From Hymenobacter aranciens (GTDB lineage: Bacteria > Bacteroidota > Bacteroidia > Cytophagales > Hymenobacteraceae), in NCBI RefSeq assembly GCF_030580865.1, contig NZ_JAUQSY010000002.1, positions 434,001 to 498,000 on the forward strand: a stretch of 64,000 bases of DNA, given 5' to 3'. Shown piece after piece: positions 42,205-50,649 of this stretch. Numbering within the stretch: the stretch's first letter is position 1; every line of letters starts with the position of its first letter. The position numbers and the translations under genes were made by a program. The notes under the pieces were generated by a model. The model ran no database searches. It was not told the DNA's origin and was given only the letters and a program-made list of their open reading frames with translations.

Positions 42205-42881
42205 GCAGGTTCTTTAAAGCCGACTTTGGCCAGAATGGTCAGAAAATCGGGGCCGTCGGGGAAAGCCTGCACCGACTCGGGCAGGTAGGTATAGGCGGCG
42301 CGGTCCTTGGAAATCATCTTGCCAAAAACCGGCAGCACCTGACGGAAGTAAAAATTATATGCTTGCTTGAGCGGAAACGCCGTGGGCTTGCTGAATTCCA
42401 GAATCACGAGCTTGCCGCCCGGCCGTAGCACGCGCCGCATCTCGGCCAAACCCTTTTCGAGGTGCGCAAAGTTTCGCACCCCAAACGAGGCCGTCACCGC
42501 GTCAAACTCGCCGTCGCCAAACGGCAGGTTTTCCGAGTCACCCAGTTCGAGCTTAATTCGGTGGCTCAAGCCTTTATCAACGAGCTTCCGCCGGCCCACT
42601 TCCAGCATACCTTCTGAAATATCGACGCCCGTTATCTGCGCATCGGGGGTGGCAGCGCGCAGGGTTTCGATGGCAAAGTCGGCCGTGCCGGTGGCGATGT
42701 CCAGAATGCGCGCCGGGCGCAGCTTTTTCAGCTCGTCCACGGCCTTGCGCCGCCAGTAGATGTCGGTGCCAACGCTCAGAAAGTGATTGAGAAAATCGTA
42801 CTTGCCCGCAATGCTGTTGAACATCTGGGCGACCTGCGACTTTTTGTCGGCAGCGTCTTCTTTATAGGGTACTACGGCCAT
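42153..42881 (-). CDS. ubiE: Demethylmenaquinone methyltransferase UbiE/MenG
   Basis: Last step of menaquinone synthesis: SAM-dependent C-methylation of the demethyl quinone. The 242-residue protein shows QVAQMFNSIAGKYDFLNHFL, the SAM site ILDIATGTADFAIETL, GVDISEGMLEVGRRKL, FDAVTASFGVRNFAHLEKGL and RPGGKLVILEFSKPT. Start ATG at 42881 (MAVVPYKED); a longer frame begins at 42893. Translationally coupled to porT downstream. Confidence 0.95.
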   Translation of the reverse strand: MAVVPYKEDAADKKSQVAQMFNSIAGKYDFLNHFLSVGTDIYWRRKAVDELKKLRPARILDIATGTADFAIETLRAATPDAQITGVDISEGMLEVGRRKLVDKGLSHRIKLELGDSENLPFGDGEFDAVTASFGVRNFAHLEKGLAEMRRVLRPGGKLVILEFSKPTAFPLKQAYNFYFRQVLPVFGKMISKDRAAYTYLPESVQAFPDGPDFLTILAKVGFKEPAWQPLTFGISSIYTAHN

Positions 42882-42966
42882 ATGCAGGCGCAAAGAACGG
42901 CAAGGTTGCGGGAATATTGTGTTGGCCTAACGCGGAACGGGGGCGGTTGGTTAGAAGAACGACCGG

Positions 42967-43101
42967 AAAGCACGTCATCCTGAGCGCAGCGAAAGGACCT
43001 TGTCCGCTTCTCTATGGTAGTAACCCCAATCGTATTAACAGGATTACTGCTGCATACGGCGCGGACGAGGTCCTTTCGCTGCGCTCAGGATGACGTGCTT
43101 T
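42967..43101. repeat. Long inverted repeat of the GTCATCCTGAGCGCAGCG family
   Basis: Arms 42967-43007 and 43061-43101 pair over 41 bp with a single mismatch (G-T possible), around a 53-nt loop. Related shorter sequences occur at 51433-51467, 54397-54498 and near 50590-50640. It lies between ubiE and the terminator of the PorE-like gene and codes for nothing. Confidence 0.9.
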
Positions 43102-43133
43102 TTTGCCTTCTCCCCTCCCGCACACCAACAAAA

Positions 43134-43164
43134 AAACGGGTCGGACCACTGGTCCGACCCGTTT
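43134..43164 (-). terminator. Rho-independent terminator of the PorE-like gene
   Basis: A 14-bp perfect stem (AAACGGGTCGGACC with its complement) and 3-nt loop, followed on the minus strand by a run of T. Confidence 0.85.
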
Positions 43165-43186
43165 CTAAAGTTCCTAAGCCCGAAGC

Positions 43187-45397
43187 TTAGTCAACTTTCG
43201 TTTTCAGCTTGGTTTTCTCGCCATCGGCAGTTTTGGCTTTGCCGTCGATTTCACCATTCTTGGTGGTTACTTTCGACTCGCTGCCGCCAGCGCCTTTGGT
43301 TTTCACCTTCACTTTGTCCGAATCCTCGTCCACCTTGGTTTTCACCTTAGTGCCGTCGGCCAGCTTCACTTTGCTCTTGCCGGGAGCCAGCGGCTTAGCC
43401 GTAGGAGCCGGAGCGGGTGCGGGAGCCGGCTGCACGATTTTCGGAATCGGCTCACCTTCTTTGAACACCGGCTTGAACTCGTCACGACGGTTCAGCTGCA
43501 TGTTCTCGGGCGAATCGTTCGGCGCGGCGGGCTTACGCTCGCCGTAGCTTACCGTGGTCATGCGCGAGGCAGCAATGCCTTGCTTCGTGAGGTAGTTGTA
43601 AGCCGCTTCGGCGCGGTTCTGGCCGAGTACCATGTTGTACTCGTCGGTGTTGCGCGAGTCGCAGTGGCCTTCGATGGAGATATTCAGGCCGGGGTTAGCC
43701 TTCAGGAAAGCCGAAGTGTTGTTCAGCTCCTTGATGGACTCCGGACGCAGCTTGTACTTGTCGGTATCAAAGTAGATATTCTTGATACGCAGACCAGCAA
43801 GTCCGGTCGTATCAACGTAATCGATGTAGAAGTTTTTCGTGATAGTGGTCGAGTCGTTGGTCGACACCGGCACGGCGAATTCCTGGGTTTCGATGTTCTT
43901 GCCGTCCTTGCTTACTGCAACCTGATACGTACGAGCGGACAGCACAGCCACTTGGTAGTCACCGTTAGGCGACTTCGTAACGTCACGGTAGCTGATGGGC
44001 GATTTATCAGCTTTCTGACCATTGAACGTCAACTCCACGCCCGGAATAGCCGTGGTGCTGTCCTTCTTCGAGAACACCTGGCCTTTGATGTTGACGTTTT
44101 TGATGTAGTTGATGGTGTACAGGTCTTTCTCGCCGTAGCCGCCGATGCGGTACGAGCTGAGGTAGGCGTACGTGCCATCGGGGCTCAGGCGGTAGTAGGA
44201 GTCATCGTCCGGCGTGTTCACGGGGTAGCCCATGTTCTCGGGGCGGCCCCACTTGCGGCCCACGCTGTCCCAGTTCGACTTAAAGATGTCGTAGCCGCCC
44301 ATCGTGTTGTGGCCACGCGAGGAGAAATACAACGCTTTGCCATCGCGGCTCAGGAACGGGCTGTCGTCGTCGTACTTGGTGTTGATGTTACCACCCAGCG
44401 ACTTGGCATTGCCCCAGTCGCCGCCCGGCTGCTTGGTAGCGTAGTAAATGTCCAACGTACCGTCTTCCGAGTATTTACCGGTCGAGAAGTAGATGGTCAG
44501 GCCGTCTGGGGTGATGAAGGCATCCGACTCGAACGATTTCGAGTTGATGTTGCTGTTCAGCTTTTGCGGGGCCGTCCAGTCACCACCCGACTTGTCCGAC
44601 GAGAAGATGTCGCCGTTTTCATCGTTCCGGTACAGCAGCATCTTAGTGTCGTTGTCGTACACTTGGATGGAGGCGTCGTGGCCTTTGCCGTTGAGCACGC
44701 CGCTCAGCGAGCGGGGTTTCTCCCAGTTCTCGTCGTCGATGCGGCGCGACTCGAAGATGTCTTCGTAGTACTCGCCGTCGGCAGCGATGCCTTTTTTCTT
44801 GTTGTCCGAGCCGGTTACGTTCTCACCGCGCGAGGTGAAAAGCAGCAGCTTATCATCGGCCGAAATAACCGGGCTGTGCTCCGAGTATTGCGTATTGATG
44901 GTAGGGCCCAGGTTCTTCACGAAGATGTCCTTGGGGGCATTGAACTGCACTTTGGCGTTTTTGCTGTGCTGAATCAGCTGGGCCAGTTCTTCTTTGCGCT
45001 GGTCGTTTTTCTTCAGCGTCGCGTTGTAGGCCTGGTAGTGCGCCACGGCCTCATCGAAGTTATAGTTCAGGTGGTCAACGCGACCGAGCCAGTATTCCAC
45101 GTCTTTCGAAACCTTCGGCTTCAGCTTTTGTGCTTTGTAGATGTAGTCGCTGGCTTTCTCTTTGTCGAACGACATGTAGGCGATGCCGGCGTTGAACAGG
45201 GCTTTCGCGTTGTTCGGGTCTTTGGCCAGTACTTTTTCGTAGTACGGGATGGAAGCGCGGTAATTTTCCTGCTCGAAGAACTTGTTGCCGGTCTTGAGGT
45301 CCTTTCGCGTGCTTTGGGCGGCAGCCGGAGAAGCCACGGCAGCGGTGAGGGCCACGGCGCACGACGCTTGCAGTAACCTTCTGGATAAGTTGTCCAT
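43187..45397 (-). CDS. OmpA-family protein with TPR and PD40 repeats (PorE-like T9SS component)
   Basis: A 736-residue cell-envelope protein. A signal peptide is followed by TPR repeats (KTGNKFFEQENYRASIPYYE, NAKALFNAGIAYMSFDKEKA). Next come PD40/WD40-like blades with repeated SP(V/F)(I/L)S..DK.L.F.S patterns (HSPVISADDKLLLFTSRGEN, DDSPFLSRDGKALYFSSRGH), a carboxypeptidase-regulatory-like beta domain, and an OmpA peptidoglycan-binding domain (ISIEGHCDSRNTDEYNMVLG). This order matches PorE, which ties the T9SS trans-envelope complex to peptidoglycan. An unusual Lys/Thr/Asp-rich tail of about 60 residues with KVKTK motifs ends the protein. A perfect -7 box lies at 45613-45620, leaving a leader of about 200 nt. 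Confidence 0.9.
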   Translation of the reverse strand: MDNLSRRLLQASCAVALTAAVASPAAAQSTRKDLKTGNKFFEQENYRASIPYYEKVLAKDPNNAKALFNAGIAYMSFDKEKASDYIYKAQKLKPKVSKDVEYWLGRVDHLNYNFDEAVAHYQAYNATLKKNDQRKEELAQLIQHSKNAKVQFNAPKDIFVKNLGPTINTQYSEHSPVISADDKLLLFTSRGENVTGSDNKKKGIAADGEYYEDIFESRRIDDENWEKPRSLSGVLNGKGHDASIQVYDNDTKMLLYRNDENGDIFSSDKSGGDWTAPQKLNSNINSKSFESDAFITPDGLTIYFSTGKYSEDGTLDIYYATKQPGGDWGNAKSLGGNINTKYDDDSPFLSRDGKALYFSSRGHNTMGGYDIFKSNWDSVGRKWGRPENMGYPVNTPDDDSYYRLSPDGTYAYLSSYRIGGYGEKDLYTINYIKNVNIKGQVFSKKDSTTAIPGVELTFNGQKADKSPISYRDVTKSPNGDYQVAVLSARTYQVAVSKDGKNIETQEFAVPVSTNDSTTITKNFYIDYVDTTGLAGLRIKNIYFDTDKYKLRPESIKELNNTSAFLKANPGLNISIEGHCDSRNTDEYNMVLGQNRAEAAYNYLTKQGIAASRMTTVSYGERKPAAPNDSPENMQLNRRDEFKPVFKEGEPIPKIVQPAPAPAPAPTAKPLAPGKSKVKLADGTKVKTKVDEDSDKVKVKTKGAGGSESKVTTKNGEIDGKAKTADGEKTKLKTKVD

Positions 45398-45612
45398 TGG
45401 AGGAGGGGTTTGAGAAAAAGAAATTCTGAAGGGTTTGGATTAGAGGCAGGGCCTGCCGGGGCAGGGTGCAGAGCATGTAATTTGCCGTTGAGGGCTTATA
45501 CTGAAAATTTCCGGCAGGGTTAGGTTTTTACCAACTCAGCGCGTCATTTTTCAGAGTTTGAGCGCGGTTGCGGACTGTCTTTCGACTGGCCCGGAGCCCA
45601 CTCTACGGCGGG

Positions 45613-45620
45613 CAAAGATA
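45613..45620 (-). promoter_or_regulatory. Bacteroidota -7 box (TATCTTTG) for the PorE-like gene
   Basis: Exact TAnnTTTG about 216 nt upstream of the start codon. The long untranslated leader is unusual compared with other genes here. Confidence 0.55.
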
Positions 45621-45794
45621 GGTTTTTTGCTTGCAGAAAGGTGGATTAGGGGTGAATTAAAGGCTAAATGGTGGCTTACTGGCCGGCAAACAAGTGCTAC
45701 GAACGGTAGGCGAACCGCGCAAATATAGAAGCGTGCGCGAAAAACCAACTCTTTTCGCTAAATTATTTCCGTCGGTTGGGCTTGTTTTAAGACG

Positions 45795-45802
45795 TAAGTT
45801 TG
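45795..45802 (+). promoter_or_regulatory. Bacteroidota promoter (TTG..TAAGTTTG) for engB
   Basis: Exact TAnnTTTG with a TTG at 45776-45778, 16 nt before it. Leader of about 95 nt containing a 10-bp stem. Confidence 0.65.
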
Positions 45803-45901
45803 TTGAAGTTTCTTTTTTGAATGAGACTGTTTAGAATTAATCTGAATTACAAGCAGCCCACGGGGTTGCGCTTCTAAACAGCCTAAATTACTTTATTTTG
45901 A

Positions 45902-46519
45902 ATGGTAATTCGTGACGCACGGTTTCTGACCAGCAATACCAAAGTGGAGCTGTGCCCCGCTCCGACGATGCCCGAATACGCATTTATCGGGCGCTCCAAC
46001 GTGGGCAAATCTTCGCTCATTAACAAGCTCGTAGGCCGCACCGGGCTGGCCAAAACTTCGGCCTCGCCCGGCAAAACGCAATTGATTAACCATTTCTTAA
46101 TTAATGAGAACTGGTACCTCGTTGATTTGCCCGGCTACGGCTACGCCCGGGTGAGCAAAACCTCGCGCACCGAGTGGAGCCGCATGATTAATTATTACCT
46201 GCGGCACCGCGAAAACCTGGCCTGCGTGTGCGTTTTGATTGACTCACGGCACCCGCCGCAGGCCGTGGATTTGGAATTCATGGAAAAGCTGGGCGAAGAA
46301 GGTGTGCCCTTCGTGATGGTGTTTACTAAAATCGACAAGCAGTCGGCCGCGCAAACCCGCGAATTAATTGCCAGCTACCTGCAAAAGATGGGCGAAAGTT
46401 GGGACGAGTTGCCGCGTCATTTTTTAACTTCGGCCGAAAGCGGCGCCGGACGCGACGAATTACTTAATTTCATCGGCGAGGTGAATCAGGAGTGGCACAA
46501 TGCGGCCCCGAATGCGTAG
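45902..46519 (+). CDS. engB: Ribosome biogenesis GTP-binding protein EngB/YsxC
   Basis: GTPase for assembly of the large ribosomal subunit. The 205-residue protein has the G1 motif GRSNVGKSSLINKLVG, G2/G3 in TSASPGKTQLINHFLIN and LVDLPGYGYARVSK, G4 FTKIDKQ and G5 TSAES. Start ATG at 45902, after an AT-rich leader. The next gene is 92 nt downstream and may be separate. Confidence 0.97.
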   Translation: MVIRDARFLTSNTKVELCPAPTMPEYAFIGRSNVGKSSLINKLVGRTGLAKTSASPGKTQLINHFLINENWYLVDLPGYGYARVSKTSRTEWSRMINYYLRHRENLACVCVLIDSRHPPQAVDLEFMEKLGEEGVPFVMVFTKIDKQSAAQTRELIASYLQKMGESWDELPRHFLTSAESGAGRDELLNFIGEVNQEWHNAAPNA

Positions 46520-46611
46520 ATTGGCCCCTTAATTGCAAACAGCCGCTTTGGCCTGCATTGGGCCGGCACAGTTTCTCCTTCATTGACCATTTTTCTCCCT
46601 TACTTTATCCC

Positions 46612-47076
46612 ATGCGTACAAACCCGCTGACGCTGCTGGCCCTGGGCCTGCTGCTGGCTGCCACCGCCCCGGCCGTGGCTCAAAACACTCCCAAGCCCAA
46701 CACGCCCCCGGCCGGCAAATCGCAGGCTGAACAAGGCACGGGCACGGGCTCCATCACGAAGTCCATTCCGGTGGCCGAATACTACGAAGGTGGCCAGGAA
46801 GCCATGTACGCCTTCATTGCGCAGGAAATTAAATACCCGCTGCTGGCCAAGCGTAACCGCATTCAGGGCCAGTGCATCGTGAGCTTTACCCTGGCCGAAG
46901 ACGGCACCATGCAGGGCGTGAAGCTGGTGAAGCAAGTAGGCGGCGGCACGGGCGAAGAAGCCCTGCGCGTGGTGCGCCTGCTCAAGTTTAAGAAGCCGGA
47001 GTATCCCATCCTGACCAGCCTGCCGATTTCCTTCAAACTGGGTGTGACGGGCTCGAATGCCACGAACGGGCAGTAG
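46612..47076 (+). CDS. Exported protein with TonB C-terminal domain
   Basis: A 154-residue periplasmic protein. The signal peptide is MRTNPLTLLALGLLLAATAPAVA, followed by a Pro/Gly linker. A TonB-C domain follows: YEGGQEAMYAFIAQEIKYPL, AKRNRIQGQCIVSFTLAEDG, TMQGVKLVKQVGGGTGEEAL, VVRLLKFKKPEYP. Unlike true TonB it has no retained anchor, so it may bind other periplasmic partners. The ATG at 46612 starts the signal peptide; a longer frame reaching into engB is rejected. Confidence 0.85.
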   Translation: MRTNPLTLLALGLLLAATAPAVAQNTPKPNTPPAGKSQAEQGTGTGSITKSIPVAEYYEGGQEAMYAFIAQEIKYPLLAKRNRIQGQCIVSFTLAEDGTMQGVKLVKQVGGGTGEEALRVVRLLKFKKPEYPILTSLPISFKLGVTGSNATNGQ

Positions 47077-47088
47077 ATTTGCCTTTGG

Positions 47089-47176
47089 AATTATGAGTTA
47101 TGAGTTAGGAATTATAAGTTGCTTTTGGCAACCTGTTCCGCTAACTCATAACTCATAATTTTTAACTCATAACTCA
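47089..47176. repeat. Facing heptamer-repeat arms (inverted repeat)
   Basis: Arms 47089-47108 and 47141-47160 are perfect 20-bp reverse complements. They are built of 7-mers like ATTATGA, GTTATGA and ACTCATA, with further heptamers to about 47176. It lies between the TonB-C gene and the DUF5606 gene, ending 9 nt before the next ATG. Confidence 0.88.
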
Positions 47177-47184
47177 AGAAAAGA

Positions 47185-47784
47185 ATGCCTTACAATTTGC
47201 AGGAAGTGGCCGCTATCAGCGGGATGCCCGGCTTGTTTCGCCTGCTGCGCGCGGCGCGGCAAGGCGTGTTGGTTGAATCGTTGGACGAGCGCAAGAGCCG
47301 CTCGATGGCCCCGGCCCGCAACAAAGTGTCGCTGCTGGCCGACATTTCCATCTACACCGAAGACCCCGACGTGACGGTGCCTCTGACGGAGGTGTTTGAG
47401 CGCATTTACCAGCAGCACGGCACCAACCTGACGGTTACCAACAAATCGAGCGAAGACGAGTTGAGCGGCTTCCTGGCCGGCGTGATTCCCGACTACGACC
47501 GCGACCGGGTCTATCTGTCCGACATCAAGAAGCTGGCCAGCTGGTACGGCATCGTGAGCAAGCATCTGCCCTACCAAGCTGCCGACGCGGCTACGGAAAC
47601 TACCGCAACGCACGAAGCTTCAGCTGAAGAAGTGGAAGCTCCCAAAGCAAAAGGCAAAGCCCAAAAAGCCGCTGAACCCGTGAGCACCGGCGGCGAAATT
47701 ACTTCCACAGCCGATGCCGACGCTGATGCTGCTGGCAACCCGGAAGCCACAACTCCGAAAAAAGGCAAGAAGAAAGCTGAGTAG
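47185..47784 (+). CDS. DUF5606 protein
   Basis: A 199-residue protein conserved in Bacteroidota, function unknown. The N-terminal domain of about 130 residues has LQEVAAISGMPGLFRLLRAA, GVLVESLDERKSRSM, VSLLADISIYTEDPDVTVPL and KKLASWYGIVSKHLPY. The remainder is a low-complexity Ala/Glu/Lys tail. It is followed by a perfect terminator. The start codon is only 9 nt from the heptamer repeat, so the repeat forms its 5' region. Confidence 0.9.
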   Translation: MPYNLQEVAAISGMPGLFRLLRAARQGVLVESLDERKSRSMAPARNKVSLLADISIYTEDPDVTVPLTEVFERIYQQHGTNLTVTNKSSEDELSGFLAGVIPDYDRDRVYLSDIKKLASWYGIVSKHLPYQAADAATETTATHEASAEEVEAPKAKGKAQKAAEPVSTGGEITSTADADADAAGNPEATTPKKGKKKAE

Positions 47785-47804
47785 TTGTTGACTACATTCC
47801 AAAT

Positions 47805-47840
47805 AAAAAGGCCGGACCTGCGTACAGGTCCGGCCTTTTT
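47805..47840. terminator. Bidirectional rho-independent terminator
   Basis: A 16-bp perfect stem (47805-47820 with 47825-47840) and a CGTA loop, between the converging DUF5606 and fbp genes. Confidence 0.9.
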
Positions 47841-47883
47841 ATTTTAGAACATGGCACCGACTGATAATTCGCCTATTGCGTCT

Positions 47884-48894
47884 CTACTCACCGGCTTTTT
47901 CGGCCATCAGCAACTCCTCGGCTTTTTCTACTAACTCCTTACTGCCGATAAAAAACGGGCAACGCTCGTGGTGCGTGGCGGGTTCAATTTCCATGGTGCG
48001 GCGCAGGCCGTTGGAACTCTTGCCGCCGGCTTGCTCTACAATGAAAGCCAGCGGGTTGCACTCATACATGAGTCGAAGCTTGCCTTGGGTGTTTTTGCGG
48101 GTGGCGGGGTAAATGTAGATGCCGCCTTTGAGCAGGTTGCGGTGGAAATCAGCCACCAGCGAGCCGATGTAGCGGGCCGAGAACTGCGAGTCCTTGCAGT
48201 GCTGCACGAAGGCGGCGACGCCGGGCGAAAAGGAGTCCGACGAGCCTTCGTTGATGGAGTAAACGGCGCCGGTTTTGGGCGTCTGAATGTCGGGGTGTGA
48301 GAGAAAGAATTCGCCCAACGAGGGCTCATAGGTGAAACCATTGACGCCATTACCAGTGGTATACACCATCATGGTGCTGGAACCGTAGATGACGTAACCG
48401 GCGGCTACCTGGTGGGTGCCAGGTTGCAGGCAGTCGGCCAGGGTGCCCTCGCGGCCGGTGGGCGAGAGGCGGCGGTATATGCTAAAAATAGTGCCGATGC
48501 TGACGTTGACGTCGATGTTGCTGGAACCGTCGAGCGGGTCGATGGCAACTACGTATTTACCTTGGTTGTTACCGGTTTGGATGAGCTCGTCGTCTTCTTC
48601 GGAAATGATGGTGCAGACCTCGCCGCCGTTGCGCAGGGCGCGGATGAAACGGATGTTGGCAATGACGTCGAGCTTCTGCTGGTCTTCGCCCTGCACGTTG
48701 CGGTTGCCGTAGGCGCCGGCAATGTCGATGAGGCCAGAGCGGTTAATTTCGCGGTTGACAATCTTGGCGGCCAGCGCGATATCGCGCAGCAATTGAGAGA
48801 GTTCCCCGGTAGCGTAGGGGAAGTCTTCCTGCTTGCGCATGATAAAGCGGTCGAGAGTGGTGCCGACGGGGAGGGCCAGTTTGCTATGGTCCAT
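47884..48894 (-). CDS. fbp: Fructose-1,6-bisphosphatase class 1
   Basis: Gluconeogenic phosphatase of 336 residues. The metal- and substrate-binding motifs are complete: [71 protein letters not shown] and the [20 protein letters not shown] region. Start ATG at 48894 with a perfect TAGCTTTG box 32 nt upstream. It is divergent from the aspartate kinase gene. Confidence 0.97.
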   Translation of the reverse strand: MDHSKLALPVGTTLDRFIMRKQEDFPYATGELSQLLRDIALAAKIVNREINRSGLIDIAGAYGNRNVQGEDQQKLDVIANIRFIRALRNGGEVCTIISEEDDELIQTGNNQGKYVVAIDPLDGSSNIDVNVSIGTIFSIYRRLSPTGREGTLADCLQPGTHQVAAGYVIYGSSTMMVYTTGNGVNGFTYEPSLGEFFLSHPDIQTPKTGAVYSINEGSSDSFSPGVAAFVQHCKDSQFSARYIGSLVADFHRNLLKGGIYIYPATRKNTQGKLRLMYECNPLAFIVEQAGGKSSNGLRRTMEIEPATHHERCPFFIGSKELVEKAEELLMAEKAGE

Positions 48895-48925
48895 GAAAAG
48901 GGAATGATTGGGAGAGTGGGGACTG

Positions 48926-48933
48926 CAAAGCTA
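48926..48933 (-). promoter_or_regulatory. Bacteroidota -7 box (TAGCTTTG) for fbp
   Basis: Exact TAnnTTTG on the minus strand, 32 nt before the fbp ATG. Confidence 0.6.
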
Positions 48934-49030
48934 CTTTCGACGGCCGCAGAAACCTAACTCCCCGCTATCCGGCGGCAGCCGGCAAGCAGCTAAATACCGG
49001 CAGAAAAACCGTATTTCCGGCCTCTACCCC

Positions 49031-49038
49031 TATTTTTG
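49031..49038 (+). promoter_or_regulatory. Bacteroidota -7 box (TATTTTTG) right before the aspartate kinase start
   Basis: Exact TAnnTTTG ending 6 nt before the ATG at 49045. If used, the transcript would be leaderless or nearly so. Confidence 0.5.
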
Positions 49039-49044
49039 GGCCTT

Positions 49045-50313
49045 ATGAACGAGCTGACGGGACTTCAGGTGTATAAATTTGGCGGGGCTTCGGTGAAGGA
49101 TGCGGCTGCCATTTATAACCTTGCGCAAATAGTAAAACACCACGCTGACGGGCCGCTGGTGGCCGTGGTGTCGGCGATGGGCAAGACGACTAACGCGCTG
49201 GAAACGCTGTTCCAGCTGGCTTTTGAGGGTAAGGATTATACGACCGAATTGCAGGCCTTACGCGACTTTCACCTGTGCGTGGCGGCCGAGCTGGCGTCTC
49301 CCCCATTCAGCCTCAGCACCCAGCCCGCCCCCCGGGTGCTGACGGAGCTGCTAACCGACCTGACCGACCAGCTGGCTACCGTGGGCCCGGGCGATTACGA
49401 CCGACAGTACGACCAGGTGGTGAGCTTCGGCGAGCTGCTGGCGACGGTGATTGTGGCTGAGGCACTGGGCGCGCAATGGCTCGACTGCCGCCCGCTCATC
49501 CGCACCGACCGCAACTGGCGCGAGGGCCGCGTGGACTGGCCTACTACCGAGCGCAGTATCCGCTCGGTGCTGCCGCCGCTGCTGGCCAAGGGCACCGTGG
49601 TGACGCAGGGCTTCCTGGGCGGTACGGCTACGGGCGTGACCACCACCCTGGGCCGCGAAGGCTCTGATTACACTGCGGCCATCTTCGCTTATTGCCTTCG
49701 TGCCGAGTGTGTTACCATCTGGAAAGACGTGGCGGGCCTGCTCAATGCCGACCCCAAGATTTTCCCGGACACGGTGCGCTATCCCGAAATCAGCTACCGC
49801 GAGTCCATCGAAATGGCGTATTACGGGGCGTCGGTCATTCACCCCAAAACTATTAAGCCGCTGGCCGAGCGCCGTATTCCGCTGCGGGTGAAGTCGTTTG
49901 TAGACCCCACGGCCGAGGGCACCATCATTCACGACTGCCAGCATCCGGCCCTGGCGCCGGCCTTTATTCGCAAGACTGACCAGTGTCTGATTTCCTTCGA
50001 AAGCAAGGACTTTGCGTTTATTTCGGAGGAAAACCTGGAGGTGATTTTCGGGGCGCTGGCGCAGGCGCGGCTCAAGATTAACGTGATGCAGAACTCGGCC
50101 ATCAGCTTCTCGGTGTGTACTGATTTTTCGGAGCGCCGCGTGGCAAAGCTGCTGGAAATACTGAGTGAGCAGTTTGCCATTCATTACAATAGCGGGCTGA
50201 TGCTGTTCACGATAAAGAATTACGATGCGGCCAGCGTGGCGCAGCTCACGGCAGGCAAGAAGCTGCTGCTGGAGCAGCGCACGCGCGGGACGTTTCAGTT
50301 TGTATGCGAATGA
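49045..50313 (+). CDS. Aspartate kinase (monofunctional)
   Basis: Phosphorylates aspartate at the head of the Lys/Thr/Met pathway. The 422-residue protein starts MNELTGLQVYKFGGASVKDA. It carries VVAVVSAMGKTTNAL-like sequence, FLGGTATGVTTTLGREGSDY, AIFAYCLRAECVTIWKDVAG and YYGASVIHPKTIKPL. The C-terminal part (FISEENLEVIFGALAQARLK and after) corresponds to the ACT region used for feedback control. No homoserine dehydrogenase is fused. The longer start at 49036 overlaps the promoter box and is not used. Confidence 0.94.
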   Translation: MNELTGLQVYKFGGASVKDAAAIYNLAQIVKHHADGPLVAVVSAMGKTTNALETLFQLAFEGKDYTTELQALRDFHLCVAAELASPPFSLSTQPAPRVLTELLTDLTDQLATVGPGDYDRQYDQVVSFGELLATVIVAEALGAQWLDCRPLIRTDRNWREGRVDWPTTERSIRSVLPPLLAKGTVVTQGFLGGTATGVTTTLGREGSDYTAAIFAYCLRAECVTIWKDVAGLLNADPKIFPDTVRYPEISYRESIEMAYYGASVIHPKTIKPLAERRIPLRVKSFVDPTAEGTIIHDCQHPALAPAFIRKTDQCLISFESKDFAFISEENLEVIFGALAQARLKINVMQNSAISFSVCTDFSERRVAKLLEILSEQFAIHYNSGLMLFTIKNYDAASVAQLTAGKKLLLEQRTRGTFQFVCE

Positions 50314-50573
50314 AAATGCAGTTCCAGGTTTTTCGCGCTGAGTATAACGGTCAATGATTTGAAATTGAAGAAGACCTACCTGCAGTTGGTGCGTACTTGT
50401 ATGTATTTGAAGGAAGTAGTTTGACTTCAACTCACGATTTTCTTCAGAATTCAATCGAATTGTGCAAAGAAGAAGCTTTGGAAGAATTTGGTGTACCGCT
50501 GGCCTCCTGGATTTTCTTGAGAATGATTGATTCGCAAATTGACACTCATTTTTTGGACAACAGCCCATCCTAA
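50310..50573 (+). pseudogene. Small soluble protein gene interrupted by a TGA
   Basis: An ATG at 50310 overlaps the aspartate kinase stop (ATGA). The frame runs to TAA at 50571-50573 but has one internal TGA at codon 16 (50355-50357). Around it the translation reads MKMQFQVFRAEYNGQ, stop, FEIEEDLPAVGAYLYVFEGS, with SIELCKEEALEEFGVPLASW later. This is a coherent acidic protein of about 87 residues, and a TGG-to-TGA change would explain the break. It resembles small immunity-like or hypothetical proteins; no family was recognised. A shorter protein from a later start is possible. Confidence 0.6.
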
Positions 50574-50649
50574 ACCCTCCCAGCGCTGACGTGACAAGAT
50601 GCTTCGTCTCTGCTTAATGCGCAGAATGCTCAGCATGACAAAAGACCTT

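Larger units (their letters stand above)
45398..45901. other. Divergent intergenic region between the PorE-like gene and engB
   Basis: About 500 AT-rich nt without a gene. It holds the minus-strand promoter at 45613-45620 and its long leader, and the plus-strand engB promoter at 45795-45802. The engB leader contains a 10-bp inverted repeat (45827-45836 CTGTTTAGAA with 45872-45881). Confidence 0.7.

Noticed and set aside
43580..45376. A 598-codon open frame on the plus strand opposite the PorE-like gene
   Set aside because: The minus-strand protein has clear TPR, PD40 and OmpA domains; the other frame is a mirror of its codon use.
50355..50357. TGA as a selenocysteine or recoding site
   Set aside because: No selenocysteine-insertion hairpin pattern was evident and the flanking protein has no redox motif; a nonsense mutation is simpler.
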